A DNA stretch of 64,000 bases from Acidimicrobiales bacterium (lineage in GTDB: Bacteria; Actinomycetota; Acidimicrobiia; Acidimicrobiales; GCA-2861595). The position numbers and the translations under genes were made by a program. The stretch covers positions 58,513-122,512 of the forward strand of contig JAUJNQ010000001.1 in assembly GCA_030448025.1 (NCBI GenBank). Reading direction: 5' to 3'. The notes beneath the pieces were generated by a model, which saw only the letters and a program-made list of their open reading frames with translations, was not told the DNA's origin and made no database searches. Shown here one piece after another: positions 11,698 to 21,135 of this stretch. Each line of letters starts with the position of its first letter. Positions within the stretch are counted from its first letter, which is position 1.

Positions 11698-12942
11698 GTG
11701 CGGTTCCTCGCCGTCGGTGCTGCGGTGCTGGCGTGCACCTGCGCAGTCTGGTCGGTGGTGCTGCTTCGCCGTGAGCGCCGACGGCTGCGAACGGGCCTGG
11801 ACGAGCTCTGCTTCGGGCTCGACGGTCACGGCCCGTCGACGTCGCCCAGCCCTGACATCGGAGCGGCCTTCGCCCGCCTGCGGCAGTCCCTCGAATGGGT
11901 GCAGGAGGAGTCGCGGGAGTGGCGCCGGTTGGCTGGTTGGCTATCCCAGACCCTGGAGGCGACGCCCCTTGGCGTGGTGGTAACCGCCGGTGACGGTCGG
12001 GTGGTGTTCCGCAACCAGGCCGCGGCGTCGCTGATGGGCACCCGCTTGGGCGAGGCCCTCGCGTCGCAGGCCCTGGTCGAGCTTCTCCAATCGGCTCGGT
12101 CCGGTCAGTCGACGGCCAAGGTCCTCGATCTGCACGGCCCTCCCCGGCGCACGCTTACCGTGTGGGGGGTGCCCATGGGAGAGGACGGCACGGCCGCGGT
12201 CATCATCGAGGACGTCTCGGAGCGCAAGCGGCTGGATGCGGTCCGCCGCGACTTCGTGGCCAACGTCAGCCACGAGCTGAAGACACCCGTCGGCGCCCTG
12301 GGGCTCCTGGCCGAGACCATGGCCTCCGAGGACGACCCCGACGTGGTCCACCGCCTGGCCGAGCGGGTGCAGGCGGAGGCCTTCCGGGTGGCCCGGATCA
12401 TCGAGGAGCTGCTGAACCTCAGTCGGCTCGAGGCCGAGGAGGCGCCCCATCACGAGCCCACATCGGTGCACGCGGTCGTCGCCGGCGCCGTTGACCAGGC
12501 CCGTCCGTCGGCCACCCTTCGGCAGGTGGAGATAAGGGTGGGGGAGGTTCCTCGACGCTGGTGCGTGATGGGCGACCGACGTCAGCTCGTCTCGGCCCTC
12601 TTCAACCTCCTGGATAACGCCGTGAAGTACTCCGACGTCGGATCGCTGGTGGAGGTGGGGGCGACCAGCGATGGAAGCTTCGTGGACCTGGTGGTCCGGG
12701 ACCACGGCCTCGGCATCCCCACCCGGGACCTCGACCGCATCTTCGAACGCTTCTACCGGGTGGACCAGGGAAGAGGCCGCCACACCGGGGGTACCGGGCT
12801 CGGTCTGGCCATCGTGCGCCACGTGGCCCACAACCACCACGGCGAGGTGCTCGTGGACTCCCGGGAGGGTGAGGGGTCCGCCTTCACCTTGCGCGTCCCG
12901 GCCGAGGCCGGGCCCATGGGCCTCCTGGCCGACGCCGGATGA
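11698..12942 (+). CDS. phoR: Phosphate-sensing histidine kinase PhoR
   Basis: About 414 residues from the GTG at 11698, chosen because the protein then opens with a membrane helix (FLAVGAAVLACTCAVWSVVLL); the frame is open further upstream but that would run through the PHO box. A PAS-like domain (about 80-180) is followed by the H-box FVANVSHELKTPVGAL with His192, then N, G1 and G2 boxes (NLLDNAVKYSD, DHGLGIP, GTGLGLAIV). One helix and a PAS domain with no periplasmic sensor is the usual PhoR layout, in which Pst and PhoU relay phosphate status. It overlaps the regulator gene by 4 bases. Confidence 0.92.
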   Translation: MRFLAVGAAVLACTCAVWSVVLLRRERRRLRTGLDELCFGLDGHGPSTSPSPDIGAAFARLRQSLEWVQEESREWRRLAGWLSQTLEATPLGVVVTAGDGRVVFRNQAAASLMGTRLGEALASQALVELLQSARSGQSTAKVLDLHGPPRRTLTVWGVPMGEDGTAAVIIEDVSERKRLDAVRRDFVANVSHELKTPVGALGLLAETMASEDDPDVVHRLAERVQAEAFRVARIIEELLNLSRLEAEEAPHHEPTSVHAVVAGAVDQARPSATLRQVEIRVGEVPRRWCVMGDRRQLVSALFNLLDNAVKYSDVGSLVEVGATSDGSFVDLVVRDHGLGIPTRDLDRIFERFYRVDQGRGRHTGGTGLGLAIVRHVAHNHHGEVLVDSREGEGSAFTLRVPAEAGPMGLLADAG

Positions 12943-13643
12943 CCGACCCGAAGGCCACCGTCCTCGTGGTGGAGGACGAGGAGTCCTTCGTCGAAGCGCT
13001 CACGGTGGGGCTCAAGCGCGAGGGGTTCCTGGTCCGGGTGGCCAAGGACGGCCTGGAGGCACTGACGATGTTCGACACGGTGCGCCCCGACCTCGTCCTG
13101 CTGGACATCATGCTGCCGCAGTTGGATGGCGTCGACGTCTGCCGGGAGATCAGGAGCCGTTCGAAGACACCGATCATCATGGTGACGGCCAAGGGGGCGG
13201 AGATCGACACCGTCGTGGGGCTCGAGGTGGGCGCCGATGACTACATCACCAAGCCGTACCGCCTACGCGAGCTCGTGGCCAGGATGCGAGCGGTGCTGCG
13301 GCGGGCGGCCCCCAAGGAAGAGCTGAGGGTGAGCGGGTCGACGTTGACAGTCGGCGACGTCCAGCTCGACCCGGAGCGCCACGAGGTGCTGGTCAGAGAC
13401 CAGCAAGTGTCGTTGCCGCTCAAGGAGTTCGACCTCCTGGAGCTGCTTCTTTTCAACGCCGGGAGGGTCTTGACCCGCGAGACGCTCATCGACCGCGTCT
13501 GGGGACCGAATTACGTCGGCGACACCAAGACCCTCGACGTGCACATCAAGCGCCTGCGCTCCAAGGTGGAGGACGACCCTTCGGCGCCCCAGCGCATCGT
13601 CACCATCCGGGGCCTCGGGTACCGCTACGAGCGGGACTCCTAG
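12939..13643 (+). CDS. phoP: OmpR-family response regulator PhoP/PhoB (RegX3-like)
   Basis: 234 residues: receiver domain with acidic pocket VVEDEE, phospho-acceptor Asp56 (LVLLDIMLP) and the conserved lysine in YITKPY, then a winged-helix DNA-binding domain with LKEFDLLELLLFNAGRVLTRE and RIVTIRGLGYRYE. Phosphorylated regulator should bind the GTTCACC direct repeats seen before phoR and pstS. Start is the ATGA overlap with phoR. Facing the pst operon and followed by phoU, the assignment to phosphate control is firm. Confidence 0.94.
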   Translation: MTDPKATVLVVEDEESFVEALTVGLKREGFLVRVAKDGLEALTMFDTVRPDLVLLDIMLPQLDGVDVCREIRSRSKTPIIMVTAKGAEIDTVVGLEVGADDYITKPYRLRELVARMRAVLRRAAPKEELRVSGSTLTVGDVQLDPERHEVLVRDQQVSLPLKEFDLLELLLFNAGRVLTRETLIDRVWGPNYVGDTKTLDVHIKRLRSKVEDDPSAPQRIVTIRGLGYRYERDS

Positions 13644-13724
13644 GCGGCCGGAGTCCTGACCGAGCGAGGGATGCAATCACCCGTGGGTGACTCTGCGAAC
13701 ATAGGGGCCGGGAGGTTGGAAGAC

Positions 13725-14402
13725 GTGGTGGAGACGAGGAAGCGGTACCACGAGGAGCTCCACCAGCTGAAGGTGGACACGGTGAGGCTGGCCGCCATGG
13801 CCGCGGAGCAGATCGCCGCGGGCACAGAGGCCCTCCTCGCCGGTGACCTGGCAGGCGCCGAGCGGGTGATCAGCGGGGACGCGGAGATCGACGACCTCTT
13901 CCACGCCATCGAGGAGAACGCCTATTACGTGCTGGCCCGCCAGAGCCCCATGGCCAGCGAGCTGCGCACAGTGATCGCCATTCTCCGGGTGGTGCACGAG
14001 ATCGAGCGCTGTGGTGACCTGATGGTGAACGTGGCCAAGGCCACGCGTCGGCTGTATCCCTACGGCCTCGATCCCAAGGTGCGAGGGCTCATCGAGAGGA
14101 TGGGTGCCCAGGCCGGTGACCAGCTACGCCTGGCCGTGGTGGCCTTCGACGACGGTGACGTGGTGCAGGCGGCCGCCGTCGACGACATGGACGACGTCAT
14201 GGACGATCTCACCAAGGCCTTGTTCCGGACCATCTTCGCCGGCGGTGCCGCCGAGGAGGCGTCGCTGCAACGAGCGGTGCAGGTCGCCCTGGTTGGCCGC
14301 TACTACGAGCGGGTTGCAGACCACGCGGTCAACATCAGCCACCGGGTCCACTTCGTGGTCACCGGCACCCTCGCTGATCAGGAGGCCGAGCGCCGCAGCT
14401 GA
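13725..14402 (+). CDS. phoU: Phosphate transport regulator PhoU
   Basis: About 225 residues, two PhoU helical-bundle repeats. The first holds MASELRTVIAILRVVHEIERCGD and the second SLQRAVQVALVGRYYERVADHAVNIS, each containing the E/DxxxD-type metal-binding signature. PhoU restrains PhoR when phosphate is plentiful by linking it to the Pst transporter. I choose the GTG at 13725 because a GGGAGG ribosome site lies about 9 bases upstream; the frame is open to an ATG at 13671. It converges on pstB. Confidence 0.92.
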   Translation: MVETRKRYHEELHQLKVDTVRLAAMAAEQIAAGTEALLAGDLAGAERVISGDAEIDDLFHAIEENAYYVLARQSPMASELRTVIAILRVVHEIERCGDLMVNVAKATRRLYPYGLDPKVRGLIERMGAQAGDQLRLAVVAFDDGDVVQAAAVDDMDDVMDDLTKALFRTIFAGGAAEEASLQRAVQVALVGRYYERVADHAVNISHRVHFVVTGTLADQEAERRS

Positions 14403-14457
14403 GCAAGGGTCACCGCTGGTCCTGTTGGAAGGAGCTCCATCCCGAAAACCGGTCGAG

Positions 14458-15426
<969 letters not shown>

Positions 15427-15451
15427 AGGTCCTCACGCGAGTCGATCATTG

Positions 15452-16327
15452 CTACCAGCGCCGCTGGTAGCGGTTCCGGACGAAGATGGCCAACGCGTTC
15501 ATGGAGATCAGGATGGCGAGCAGTACCACGATAGCGGCGGCGGCCAGGACCCGGAACTCCTCCTGAGGGCGGGATATCCAGTTGAAGATCTGGATGGGCA
15601 GGACGGTGAAGGGGCTGTTCAGCCCCGTCGGGTTGAAGGTGAGGTAGGTGAGCCCCCCGAGCAGTATGAGGGGAGCGGCCTCGCCGATGGCGCGGGACAG
15701 GGCGAGGATGGAACCCGTCGCTATTCCCGGGACCGCACTGGGCAGCACTTGACGCCTTATCGTCTGCCACTGCGTGGCGCCCAGGGCGAAGGCGCCGAGC
15801 CGGATCGAGTTGGGCACGGCCCGGATGGCTTCCCGGGAGGTGATGATGACGATCGGCAGCACGAGCAGGGCCAAGGTCAAGGAACCGGCCAGGACCACGA
15901 AGCCCAGGTTGAGGGGACCGCGTGACAAGAACCCCAGGCCGAGGATCCCGTAGACGATGGCGGGAACGGCAGCAAGGTTCTGGATGTTCACCTCGATGAG
16001 GCGGTTGTACCAGCGCGTGGTGTCGGCGTACTCCTCCAGGTAAACGGCGGCACCGACGCCGACGGGAACCACCACGAGCCCACAGATGCCCACCACCCAG
16101 ATCGTCCCGAAGATGGCCGAGCGGGCACCGGCTCCGCCGGGGCTGCTGGAGGGAAAGTTCCTCAAGAGATCCAGATTCAGCCGTGGAAGACCCTCGTTGA
16201 CCACCTGCACGAGCAGGACCACCAGGCACAGGAGGCCAAAGCCCAGGCAGCTGAGCAGGAGCGCTTGGAAGGCTCGGCCCTGGAGCCGGTCGGCGGTGGA
16301 CCGTCGTTCCATGGTCGGTGCCGTCAC
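15452..16327 (-). CDS. pstA: Phosphate ABC transporter permease PstA
   Basis: 291 residues with six membrane helices and the permease EAA-like loop EEYADTTRWYNRLIEVN...GLGFLSRG and ASREAIRAVPNSIRLGAFALGAT region that contacts the ATPase. Partner of PstC in the inner-membrane phosphate channel. It overlaps pstC by 4 bases. The substrate is inferred from the complete pstSCAB set and the phoRPU neighbours. Confidence 0.94.
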   Translation of the reverse strand: MTAPTMERRSTADRLQGRAFQALLLSCLGFGLLCLVVLLVQVVNEGLPRLNLDLLRNFPSSSPGGAGARSAIFGTIWVVGICGLVVVPVGVGAAVYLEEYADTTRWYNRLIEVNIQNLAAVPAIVYGILGLGFLSRGPLNLGFVVLAGSLTLALLVLPIVIITSREAIRAVPNSIRLGAFALGATQWQTIRRQVLPSAVPGIATGSILALSRAIGEAAPLILLGGLTYLTFNPTGLNSPFTVLPIQIFNWISRPQEEFRVLAAAAIVVLLAILISMNALAIFVRNRYQRRW

Positions 16328-17283
16328 TCGTACACCTCGCGAAAGCGGCGAACCAGGCGGATGCTCAGGAAGTTCAGCAGGAAGGTGACTGCGAACAAGG
16401 TGGCCCCCACGGCGAAGATGGTCTTGTACCCGGTGCTGCCCGTCGGTTGGTCGCCTATCCCCGCGGCGGCGATGAAGGCGGTCATCGTCTGCATTCCCTC
16501 GGCGGGGTCGAACGAGAGGTTGGGGGTACCCCCGGCCGCGATGAGCACGATCATGGTCTCGCCCATGGCTCGGGAGACGGCCAGCACGAAGGCGGCCACG
16601 ATCCCCGACAAGGCTGCCGGCACGACAACCCTGGTCGACACCTGCATCTTGTTGCTTCCGAGCCCGTAGGCCCCCTGCCGCAGCGACTGCGGTACCGCGG
16701 TCATGGCGTCCTCCGACAAGGAGGCCACCGTGGGAAGGATCATGACTCCCATCACCAAGCCGGCGGACAGGGCGTTGAACACTCCTGGGGGGTCGCCGGG
16801 CAGGAACCAGAGGTCCTGCAGCAAGGGCGTCACGAAGGTGAGGGCGAAGAAGCCATACACGACTGTGGGAATGCCGGCCAGGATCTCGAGCAACGGCTTC
16901 AGGATGGCCCGTGAACGGCTCCGGGCGTACTCGCTCAGGTAGATGGCGGCACCAAGGCCGAGGGGTACACAGACGGCCAGCGCTATGACCGTCGTCACCA
17001 AGGTCGCCGTGACCAGCGGGAGCACACCGAACTTGGCGTCGTCAAAGAGCGGTGCCCACTCCCGGCTGGTGAAGAACTCCACGACGCTTACCTCGGAGAA
17101 GAACTCGACGGTGGGCACTGCCAGCGACGCGACGATGGCAACGGTGGTCCCCACGGAGAGGAAACCGCACAGGGCCAGTAGAGCCTTGACGGCCCTGTCG
17201 CCGTATCTGGGCCTCGTGGCTCGAAGGCTCGTTCGGGGGCGGAGACTGACACTCGCCGAAGCAGCGAGCTGGGGGGCGGTCAC
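16324..17283 (-). CDS. pstC: Phosphate ABC transporter permease PstC
   Basis: 319 residues with about six membrane helices after a 30-residue cytoplasmic start. The permease coupling loop is visible as YLSEYARSRSRAILKPLLEIL and LSEDAMTAVPQSLRQGAYGLG. It begins 8 bases after pstS, so both are read from the PHO-box promoter. Heterodimer partner of PstA. Confidence 0.94.
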   Translation of the reverse strand: MTAPQLAASASVSLRPRTSLRATRPRYGDRAVKALLALCGFLSVGTTVAIVASLAVPTVEFFSEVSVVEFFTSREWAPLFDDAKFGVLPLVTATLVTTVIALAVCVPLGLGAAIYLSEYARSRSRAILKPLLEILAGIPTVVYGFFALTFVTPLLQDLWFLPGDPPGVFNALSAGLVMGVMILPTVASLSEDAMTAVPQSLRQGAYGLGSNKMQVSTRVVVPAALSGIVAAFVLAVSRAMGETMIVLIAAGGTPNLSFDPAEGMQTMTAFIAAAGIGDQPTGSTGYKTIFAVGATLFAVTFLLNFLSIRLVRRFREVYE

Positions 17284-17291
17284 CGGTCCTG

Positions 17292-18266
17292 TCAGCCCGT
17301 GACGCCGGTGAGGCGGTCGACCTTCTGTTTGGCCTCGGTCAGCTGCTGCTGTGTCAAAGAGACGAACTTGGCCTGGTCAGTGATTGCCTTGTTCTGGTTG
17401 ATGTAGAACTCGACGAACGCCTTGACCTCAGGCCTCTTCAGGGCAGCGGCGGTGGGGTAGATGAAGAGCGGCCGGCCCAAAGGCTTGTACGTCCCGTCCT
17501 GCACCGTCTGCTCGGTTGGCGCCACGCAGCCCTTGCCGCCGTTGATCTCGAGGCCCTTCACCTTGCTCTGGTTCTCATTGAGATAAGACAGCCCGAAGTA
17601 GCCCATGGCCCCCTTGCTGCCGCTGACGCCTTTGACCGTGACGTTGTCGTCCTCGGTGGCGCTGTAGTCCGTCCGGCTGGCGCCCTCCTTGCCGTTGATG
17701 GCCTCGGTGAAGTAGTCGAAGGTCCCCGAATCAGTACCGGCACCGAAGAGGGTCAACTTCTCGTTGGGAAAGCTGGGATCGACCTGGTTCCAGCTGGAGA
17801 CCTTGGAACCGGGCTCCCAGATCTTCTTCATCTGCTCGACGGTGAGGCACTTGGCCCACGTGTTCTGCGGGTTCACCACCACCGACAGGCCGTCGTTGGC
17901 CACCGAGACTTCCTCGTAGGTGATCCCCTTGGCCTTGCAGGCGGCGATCTCCTTCTCCTTTATTGGCCGGGACGCGTCACTGATGTCGGTTTCGCCGTTG
18001 CAGAACTTCTCGAACCCGCCACCGGTGCCCGACGTGCCCACCGTCACCTGGACGCCGGACTGCTCCTTTCGGAACTGCTCGGCCGCTGCCTCGCTCAACG
18101 GCGCGACCGTGCTCGACCCGTCGATGCGAATGACGCCACTCAGCTTCTCGCCGCCCCCGGCGCCGGAGCCTGTGCTCTCATCGTCTCCGCCACAAGCGGC
18201 GGCCACGATGGCCAACGCCACAGCGACAGCCGCCAGTCGAAAAGCCCTTGGTCCGCGTGCATGCAT
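17292..18266 (-). CDS. pstS: Phosphate-binding lipoprotein PstS
   Basis: 324 residues from the ATG at 18266, selected because AGGAGG (18277-18282, minus strand) precedes it by about 10 bases and the protein then opens with a lipoprotein signal (AVAVALAIVAAACGGDD, lipidated Cys). The mature part is a class II periplasmic-binding protein; the phosphate-contacting elements IDGSSTVAPLSEAAA, GTSGTGGGFEKFCNGETD and DASRPI are present. First gene of pstSCAB, expressed from a promoter carrying a three-unit PHO box. Confidence 0.95.
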   Translation of the reverse strand: MHARGPRAFRLAAVAVALAIVAAACGGDDESTGSGAGGGEKLSGVIRIDGSSTVAPLSEAAAEQFRKEQSGVQVTVGTSGTGGGFEKFCNGETDISDASRPIKEKEIAACKAKGITYEEVSVANDGLSVVVNPQNTWAKCLTVEQMKKIWEPGSKVSSWNQVDPSFPNEKLTLFGAGTDSGTFDYFTEAINGKEGASRTDYSATEDDNVTVKGVSGSKGAMGYFGLSYLNENQSKVKGLEINGGKGCVAPTEQTVQDGTYKPLGRPLFIYPTAAALKRPEVKAFVEFYINQNKAITDQAKFVSLTQQQLTEAKQKVDRLTGVTG

Positions 18267-18356
18267 CACCAGTAACCTCCTGAGGGTCGGTCGGCGCAAG
18301 TCCTCGATCGCCAAACCCGACGCTAAGTGAGAGGCCTGACGGTTTCACCAAGTGCA

Positions 18357-18385
18357 GGTGAACGACTGGTGAACAAGCCCTGAAC
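18357..18385 (-). promoter_or_regulatory. PHO box upstream of pstS
   Basis: Reading the minus strand (the pstS direction) gives GTTCACC units at 18374-18368 and 18363-18357, exactly 11 bases apart, with a weaker third unit GTTCAGG at 18385-18379. It lies about 90-120 bases before the pstS ATG. Spacing and sequence match the actinobacterial PhoP box. The gap 18267-18550 holds nothing else I can name. Confidence 0.85.
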
Positions 18386-18550
18386 CTTCCAGGCACGATC
18401 CGCACAGCATGGCGGTACGCGACGGAGCTCGGCCGCCCCATCGAGTGACCTTGCGGCCTCCCGGTGGTACGAACCGAGCTCCGATGACGTTGTACACCTC
18501 TCGCACTGGGAACGCAAGGGGAATTTCCAGAAGACGGCGGATTCGTCCCC

Positions 18551-18901
18551 TTACGGCGCCAGGGCCCCCCGGAGCAACGCCATGCGCTCGGACACCACGG
18601 CGTACCAGACCCACCGGCCGCGCTTGTCACCGGCGATGAGACCGGCCTCGGTGAGCACCTTCAGATGGTGGCTCACGGTGGGTTGGCTGCGCCCGATCGG
18701 CACCACCAGCTCGCAGGCGCACACCTCCCCGGCCGGGGCGCTGGCCAGCAGGCTGAGCAGCCGCAGCCGGACCGGATCTGCCAGGGCAGCGAAGGCTCGA
18801 GCCAGGTCGCCCGCCTCCGTCTCAGTGAGGGGAGCGGCCAGCACGCTCGGGCAGCACGCCACCTCCTGCACCGTCTTCGCCAAGTGGGGGCCTCTCCTCA
18901 T
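18551..18901 (-). CDS. arsR: ArsR/SmtB-family arsenic-responsive repressor
   Basis: 116 residues, winged helix with recognition helix SQPTVSHHLKVLTEAGLI. Cysteines at 16-17 (ACCPS) and 61/63 (EVCACEL) match the C15-C16-C55 As(III) site of the Corynebacterium-type ArsR rather than the alpha-3 CxC site of E. coli. It should release its operator on binding arsenite. It is divergent from arsI with a palindromic operator directly upstream of both starts. Confidence 0.88.
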   Translation of the reverse strand: MRRGPHLAKTVQEVACCPSVLAAPLTETEAGDLARAFAALADPVRLRLLSLLASAPAGEVCACELVVPIGRSQPTVSHHLKVLTEAGLIAGDKRGRWVWYAVVSERMALLRGALAP

Positions 18902-18902
18902 C

Positions 18903-18922
18903 GTATTGACAGACTTCGATAC
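18903..18922. promoter_or_regulatory. Palindromic ArsR operator
   Basis: GTATTGA-N6-TCGATAC: two 7-base arms, 6 of 7 complementary, immediately before the arsR start and 50 bases before arsI. Placement between divergent genes fits a repressor site controlling both. Confidence 0.65.
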
Positions 18923-18971
18923 AACTGGTAAACAACTACGTGTCGACCCACGTCAATCTACAGGAGGCACC

Positions 18972-19394
18972 ATGTCCCGTGTGCAGCTGGCCCTCAACGT
19001 CAGCGACCTCGACAAGTCCGTGGAGTTCTACTCGAAGCTGTTCGACGTCGAACCGGCAAAGCGACGTCCCGGCTACGCCAACTTCGCTGTGGACGACCCC
19101 CCGCTCAAGCTGGTGCTCTTGGAGGGTGCGGGAGGCGGGGGCAGGCTCAACCACCTCGGCGTGGAGGTGGCCTCGTCCGAGGCGGTGGCGGCCGCCGAGC
19201 GACGGCTGTCGGGCGAGGGCCTGCCGACCGCCACCGAGGACCAGGTGGCCTGTTGCTACGCCTTGCAGGATAAGGTCTGGGTGGACGATCCCGATGGCGC
19301 CCCGTGGGAGGTGTACACGGTCCTGGCCGACGTGGAGGCCCCGACTGGCCGCTTGCGCGGGGTGTGTGGCCCAGAGGCCTGCTCGATTCGGTGA
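18972..19394 (+). CDS. arsI: ArsI/CadI-like glyoxalase-fold dioxygenase (C-As lyase)
   Basis: 140 residues; ATG preceded by a perfect AGGAGG. Vicinal-oxygen-chelate fold with two beta-alpha-beta-beta-beta modules: LALNVSDLDKSVEFYSKLF and LNHLGVEV, then the diagnostic vicinal cysteines VACCYALQDKVWVDDPDG and the terminal PWEVYTV. Paired Cys plus the metal-binding His/Glu is the ArsI signature; ArsI cleaves the carbon-arsenic bond of trivalent organoarsenicals. CadI-type naming is an alternative for the same family. The stop overlaps the start of the aquaporin gene. Confidence 0.85.
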   Translation: MSRVQLALNVSDLDKSVEFYSKLFDVEPAKRRPGYANFAVDDPPLKLVLLEGAGGGGRLNHLGVEVASSEAVAAAERRLSGEGLPTATEDQVACCYALQDKVWVDDPDGAPWEVYTVLADVEAPTGRLRGVCGPEACSIR

Positions 19395-20128
19395 AGCGTG
19401 AGGCCGCGACCCTTGCGCGCAGGGCTGTCGCCGAGTTCGTGGGCACCGCCCTGCTGCTGATGGCGGTGGTGGGATCGGGGATCGGCGCCGCGCGACTGTC
19501 ACCCGACATCGGGCTCCAGTTGCTGGTGAACGCCCTGGTGTCCGGGGCGGTCCTGACGGCCATCATCCTTGCCGTGGGCCCGGTGTCGGGTGCCCACCTC
19601 AACCCGGTCGTCACTCTGGCCGACCGGGTCTTCGGTGGCCTCGCCAACCGCGAGGCGGCCACCTACGTGGCCGCCCAGGTAACCGGAGGCGCCGCCGGCA
19701 CCGTTACCGCCAACCTCATGTTCTCCCTCCCGGCCGTGGTGCTGTCCACCAGGAGCCGCAGCTCGGGTGGGCTCTGGTTGGGCGAGGTCGCCGCCACCTT
19801 CGGCCTCGTCCTCGTGGTATTTGGCGTGGTGCGCTCCGGCCGGCGAACAGCGGCGCCCTTCGCCGTCGGCGCTTACGTGTTCGCTGCGGTGCTCTTCACG
19901 TCCTCCACCAGCTTCGCCAACCCGGCGGTGACGCTGGCTCGCATGCTCAGCGACACGTTCGCCGGCATCGCGCCCGGGTCGGTGGCGTCCTTCGTCCTCG
20001 CCCAACTAGCCGGTGGCGCCTTCGCCGTGGCTGCCGTCGCCACCCTGTACCCCGCCATGGCCGAGGTCGCCGTTGACGTGGTCGTGCCACACGAGGACGT
20101 GAAGGACGTGGAGTGCGTGAAGGCATGA
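19391..20128 (+). CDS. Aquaporin/MIP-family channel of the ars operon
   Basis: 245 residues from the GTG overlapping the arsI stop. Six membrane helices and two half-helix loops: the first is NPV (AHLNPVVTLAD) instead of NPA, the second is canonical NPA (FANPAVTLARM). MIP channels in ars operons carry arsenite or methylated arsenicals; with a downstream arsenate reductase and no ArsB/Acr3 pump in view, it is the likely arsenite exit route. It overlaps the reductase gene by 4 bases. Confidence 0.82.
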   Translation: MKREAATLARRAVAEFVGTALLLMAVVGSGIGAARLSPDIGLQLLVNALVSGAVLTAIILAVGPVSGAHLNPVVTLADRVFGGLANREAATYVAAQVTGGAAGTVTANLMFSLPAVVLSTRSRSSGGLWLGEVAATFGLVLVVFGVVRSGRRTAAPFAVGAYVFAAVLFTSSTSFANPAVTLARMLSDTFAGIAPGSVASFVLAQLAGGAFAVAAVATLYPAMAEVAVDVVVPHEDVKDVECVKA

Positions 20129-20752
20129 GCGCCGATTCTCCCGAGTTCCGTCAGCCACTCGCAGACGTGTGCCGCCGCCTCGGCGAGGAGTTCGCCGGTG
20201 TCTTCTCGGCCGAGACCGTCGAGCGCTACTCGGTGACTCGCTCGAGCGTTGGCGCGATGCCCGGATCACCGCCTATCTCCCGCTCATCATCGAACGCTTC
20301 TCCAGGGAGCGCCTACGCGCCGTGGCCAAGGCAGAAGGGACCATCGTGTCCAACGTCCCCGAGGTGCTGTTCGTCTGCGTGTACAACGCCGGCCGCTCGC
20401 AGATGGCAGCCGCTCTGCTCGACCACCGCGCCCAGGGTCGGGTGCACGTCCGCTCGGCGGGCAGCGCTCCCGCCGACGAGATCAACCCCGCCGTCGCCGC
20501 CGTGATGGGCGATTGGGCATCGACCTGTCAGAGGAGTTCCCCAAGCCGCTGACCGATGAAGTGGTACGGGCCGCCGACGTGGTGATCACCATGGGCTGCG
20601 GCGACGCCTGCCCTATCTACCCCGGCAAGCGCTACCTGGACTGGGAGCTGGACGACCCCGCCGGCAAGTCCACCGATGATGTAGTACCGGTCCGGGACGA
20701 GATCGACCGACGGGTGCGCGAACTGCTGGTCGAGCTCGTACCCGAGGGCTGA
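20125..20752 (+). CDS. arsC: Three-helix-bundle domain fused to arsenate reductase (LMW-PTPase type), with two frame slips
   Basis: The N-terminal 65 residues (PLADVCRRLGEEFAGVFS...LERWRDARITAYLPL) form a helical module commonly found before actinobacterial ArsC. The reductase domain follows: P-loop VCVYNAGRSQMAAALL with the nucleophilic Cys, HVRSAGSAPAD, then ITMGCGDACPIYPGKRYLDWELDDP with the two resolving cysteines. Single-base deletions near 20235 and 20515 split it into three frames, but the family alignment continues through each. It reduces arsenate to arsenite for export through the upstream channel. The triad of cysteines suggests thioredoxin- or mycothiol-type coupling. Confidence 0.82.
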
Positions 20753-20780
20753 GGAGCCGGCTCCCCATCAAGGAAGGCGG

Positions 20781-20945
20781 TCAGTCGCCCCGAGGCGAAT
20801 CCACCCCACGGGCGCTCAGGCCCTGGTCGAACTCCTTGCGGGCCTGCCCAAGGGAACGGGCGAGGTTGGGCAGCTTGGCGCCGCCGAACAGCAGAAGCAC
20901 GAGCGCGAGCACGATGAGCAGTTCGGTGGTGCCGAGTCCGGCCAT
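20781..20945 (-). CDS. tatA: Twin-arginine translocase subunit TatA
   Basis: 54 residues from the ATG at 20945, preceded by GGAGG. One membrane helix (TTELLIVLALVLLLFGG), hinge AKLPNLARSLGQARKEF as an amphipathic helix, then a short polar tail: the compact TatA/E layout. It is divergent from phoX, whose product carries a Tat signal. No tatB or tatC is in the window. Confidence 0.9.
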   Translation of the reverse strand: MAGLGTTELLIVLALVLLLFGGAKLPNLARSLGQARKEFDQGLSARGVDSPRGD

Positions 20946-21047
20946 GTCAATCCTCCGTGGTCTGGGTGCACGCACCGTAGGGCGGACGGATGGCTCTTGA
21001 GTGAATGGCGGATGGCGGGGCGTCGAACTCTGTGACCTTTGCCTGGA

Positions 21048-21054
21048 GTTCACC
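21048..21054 (+). promoter_or_regulatory. Possible PHO-box half site upstream of phoX
   Basis: A single exact GTTCACC lies 82 bases before the phoX start; a partial copy (GTTCAAG) lies exactly 33 bases further on, three 11-base steps. Weak alone, but the gene is an alkaline phosphatase next to the pst/phoRP locus. Confidence 0.3.
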
Positions 21055-21135
21055 GTTGGTGTTCTCGATCGCCATGTCCGGTTCAAGGTCCACGCCTAGC
21101 TTGCGGCGCGTTCGCAACTCAGGGAGGGAAATTCA

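Noticed and set aside
14403-14457. Terminator between phoU and pstB
   Set aside because: Only a short GGAGCTCC palindrome is present; no stable stem-loop to support a call.
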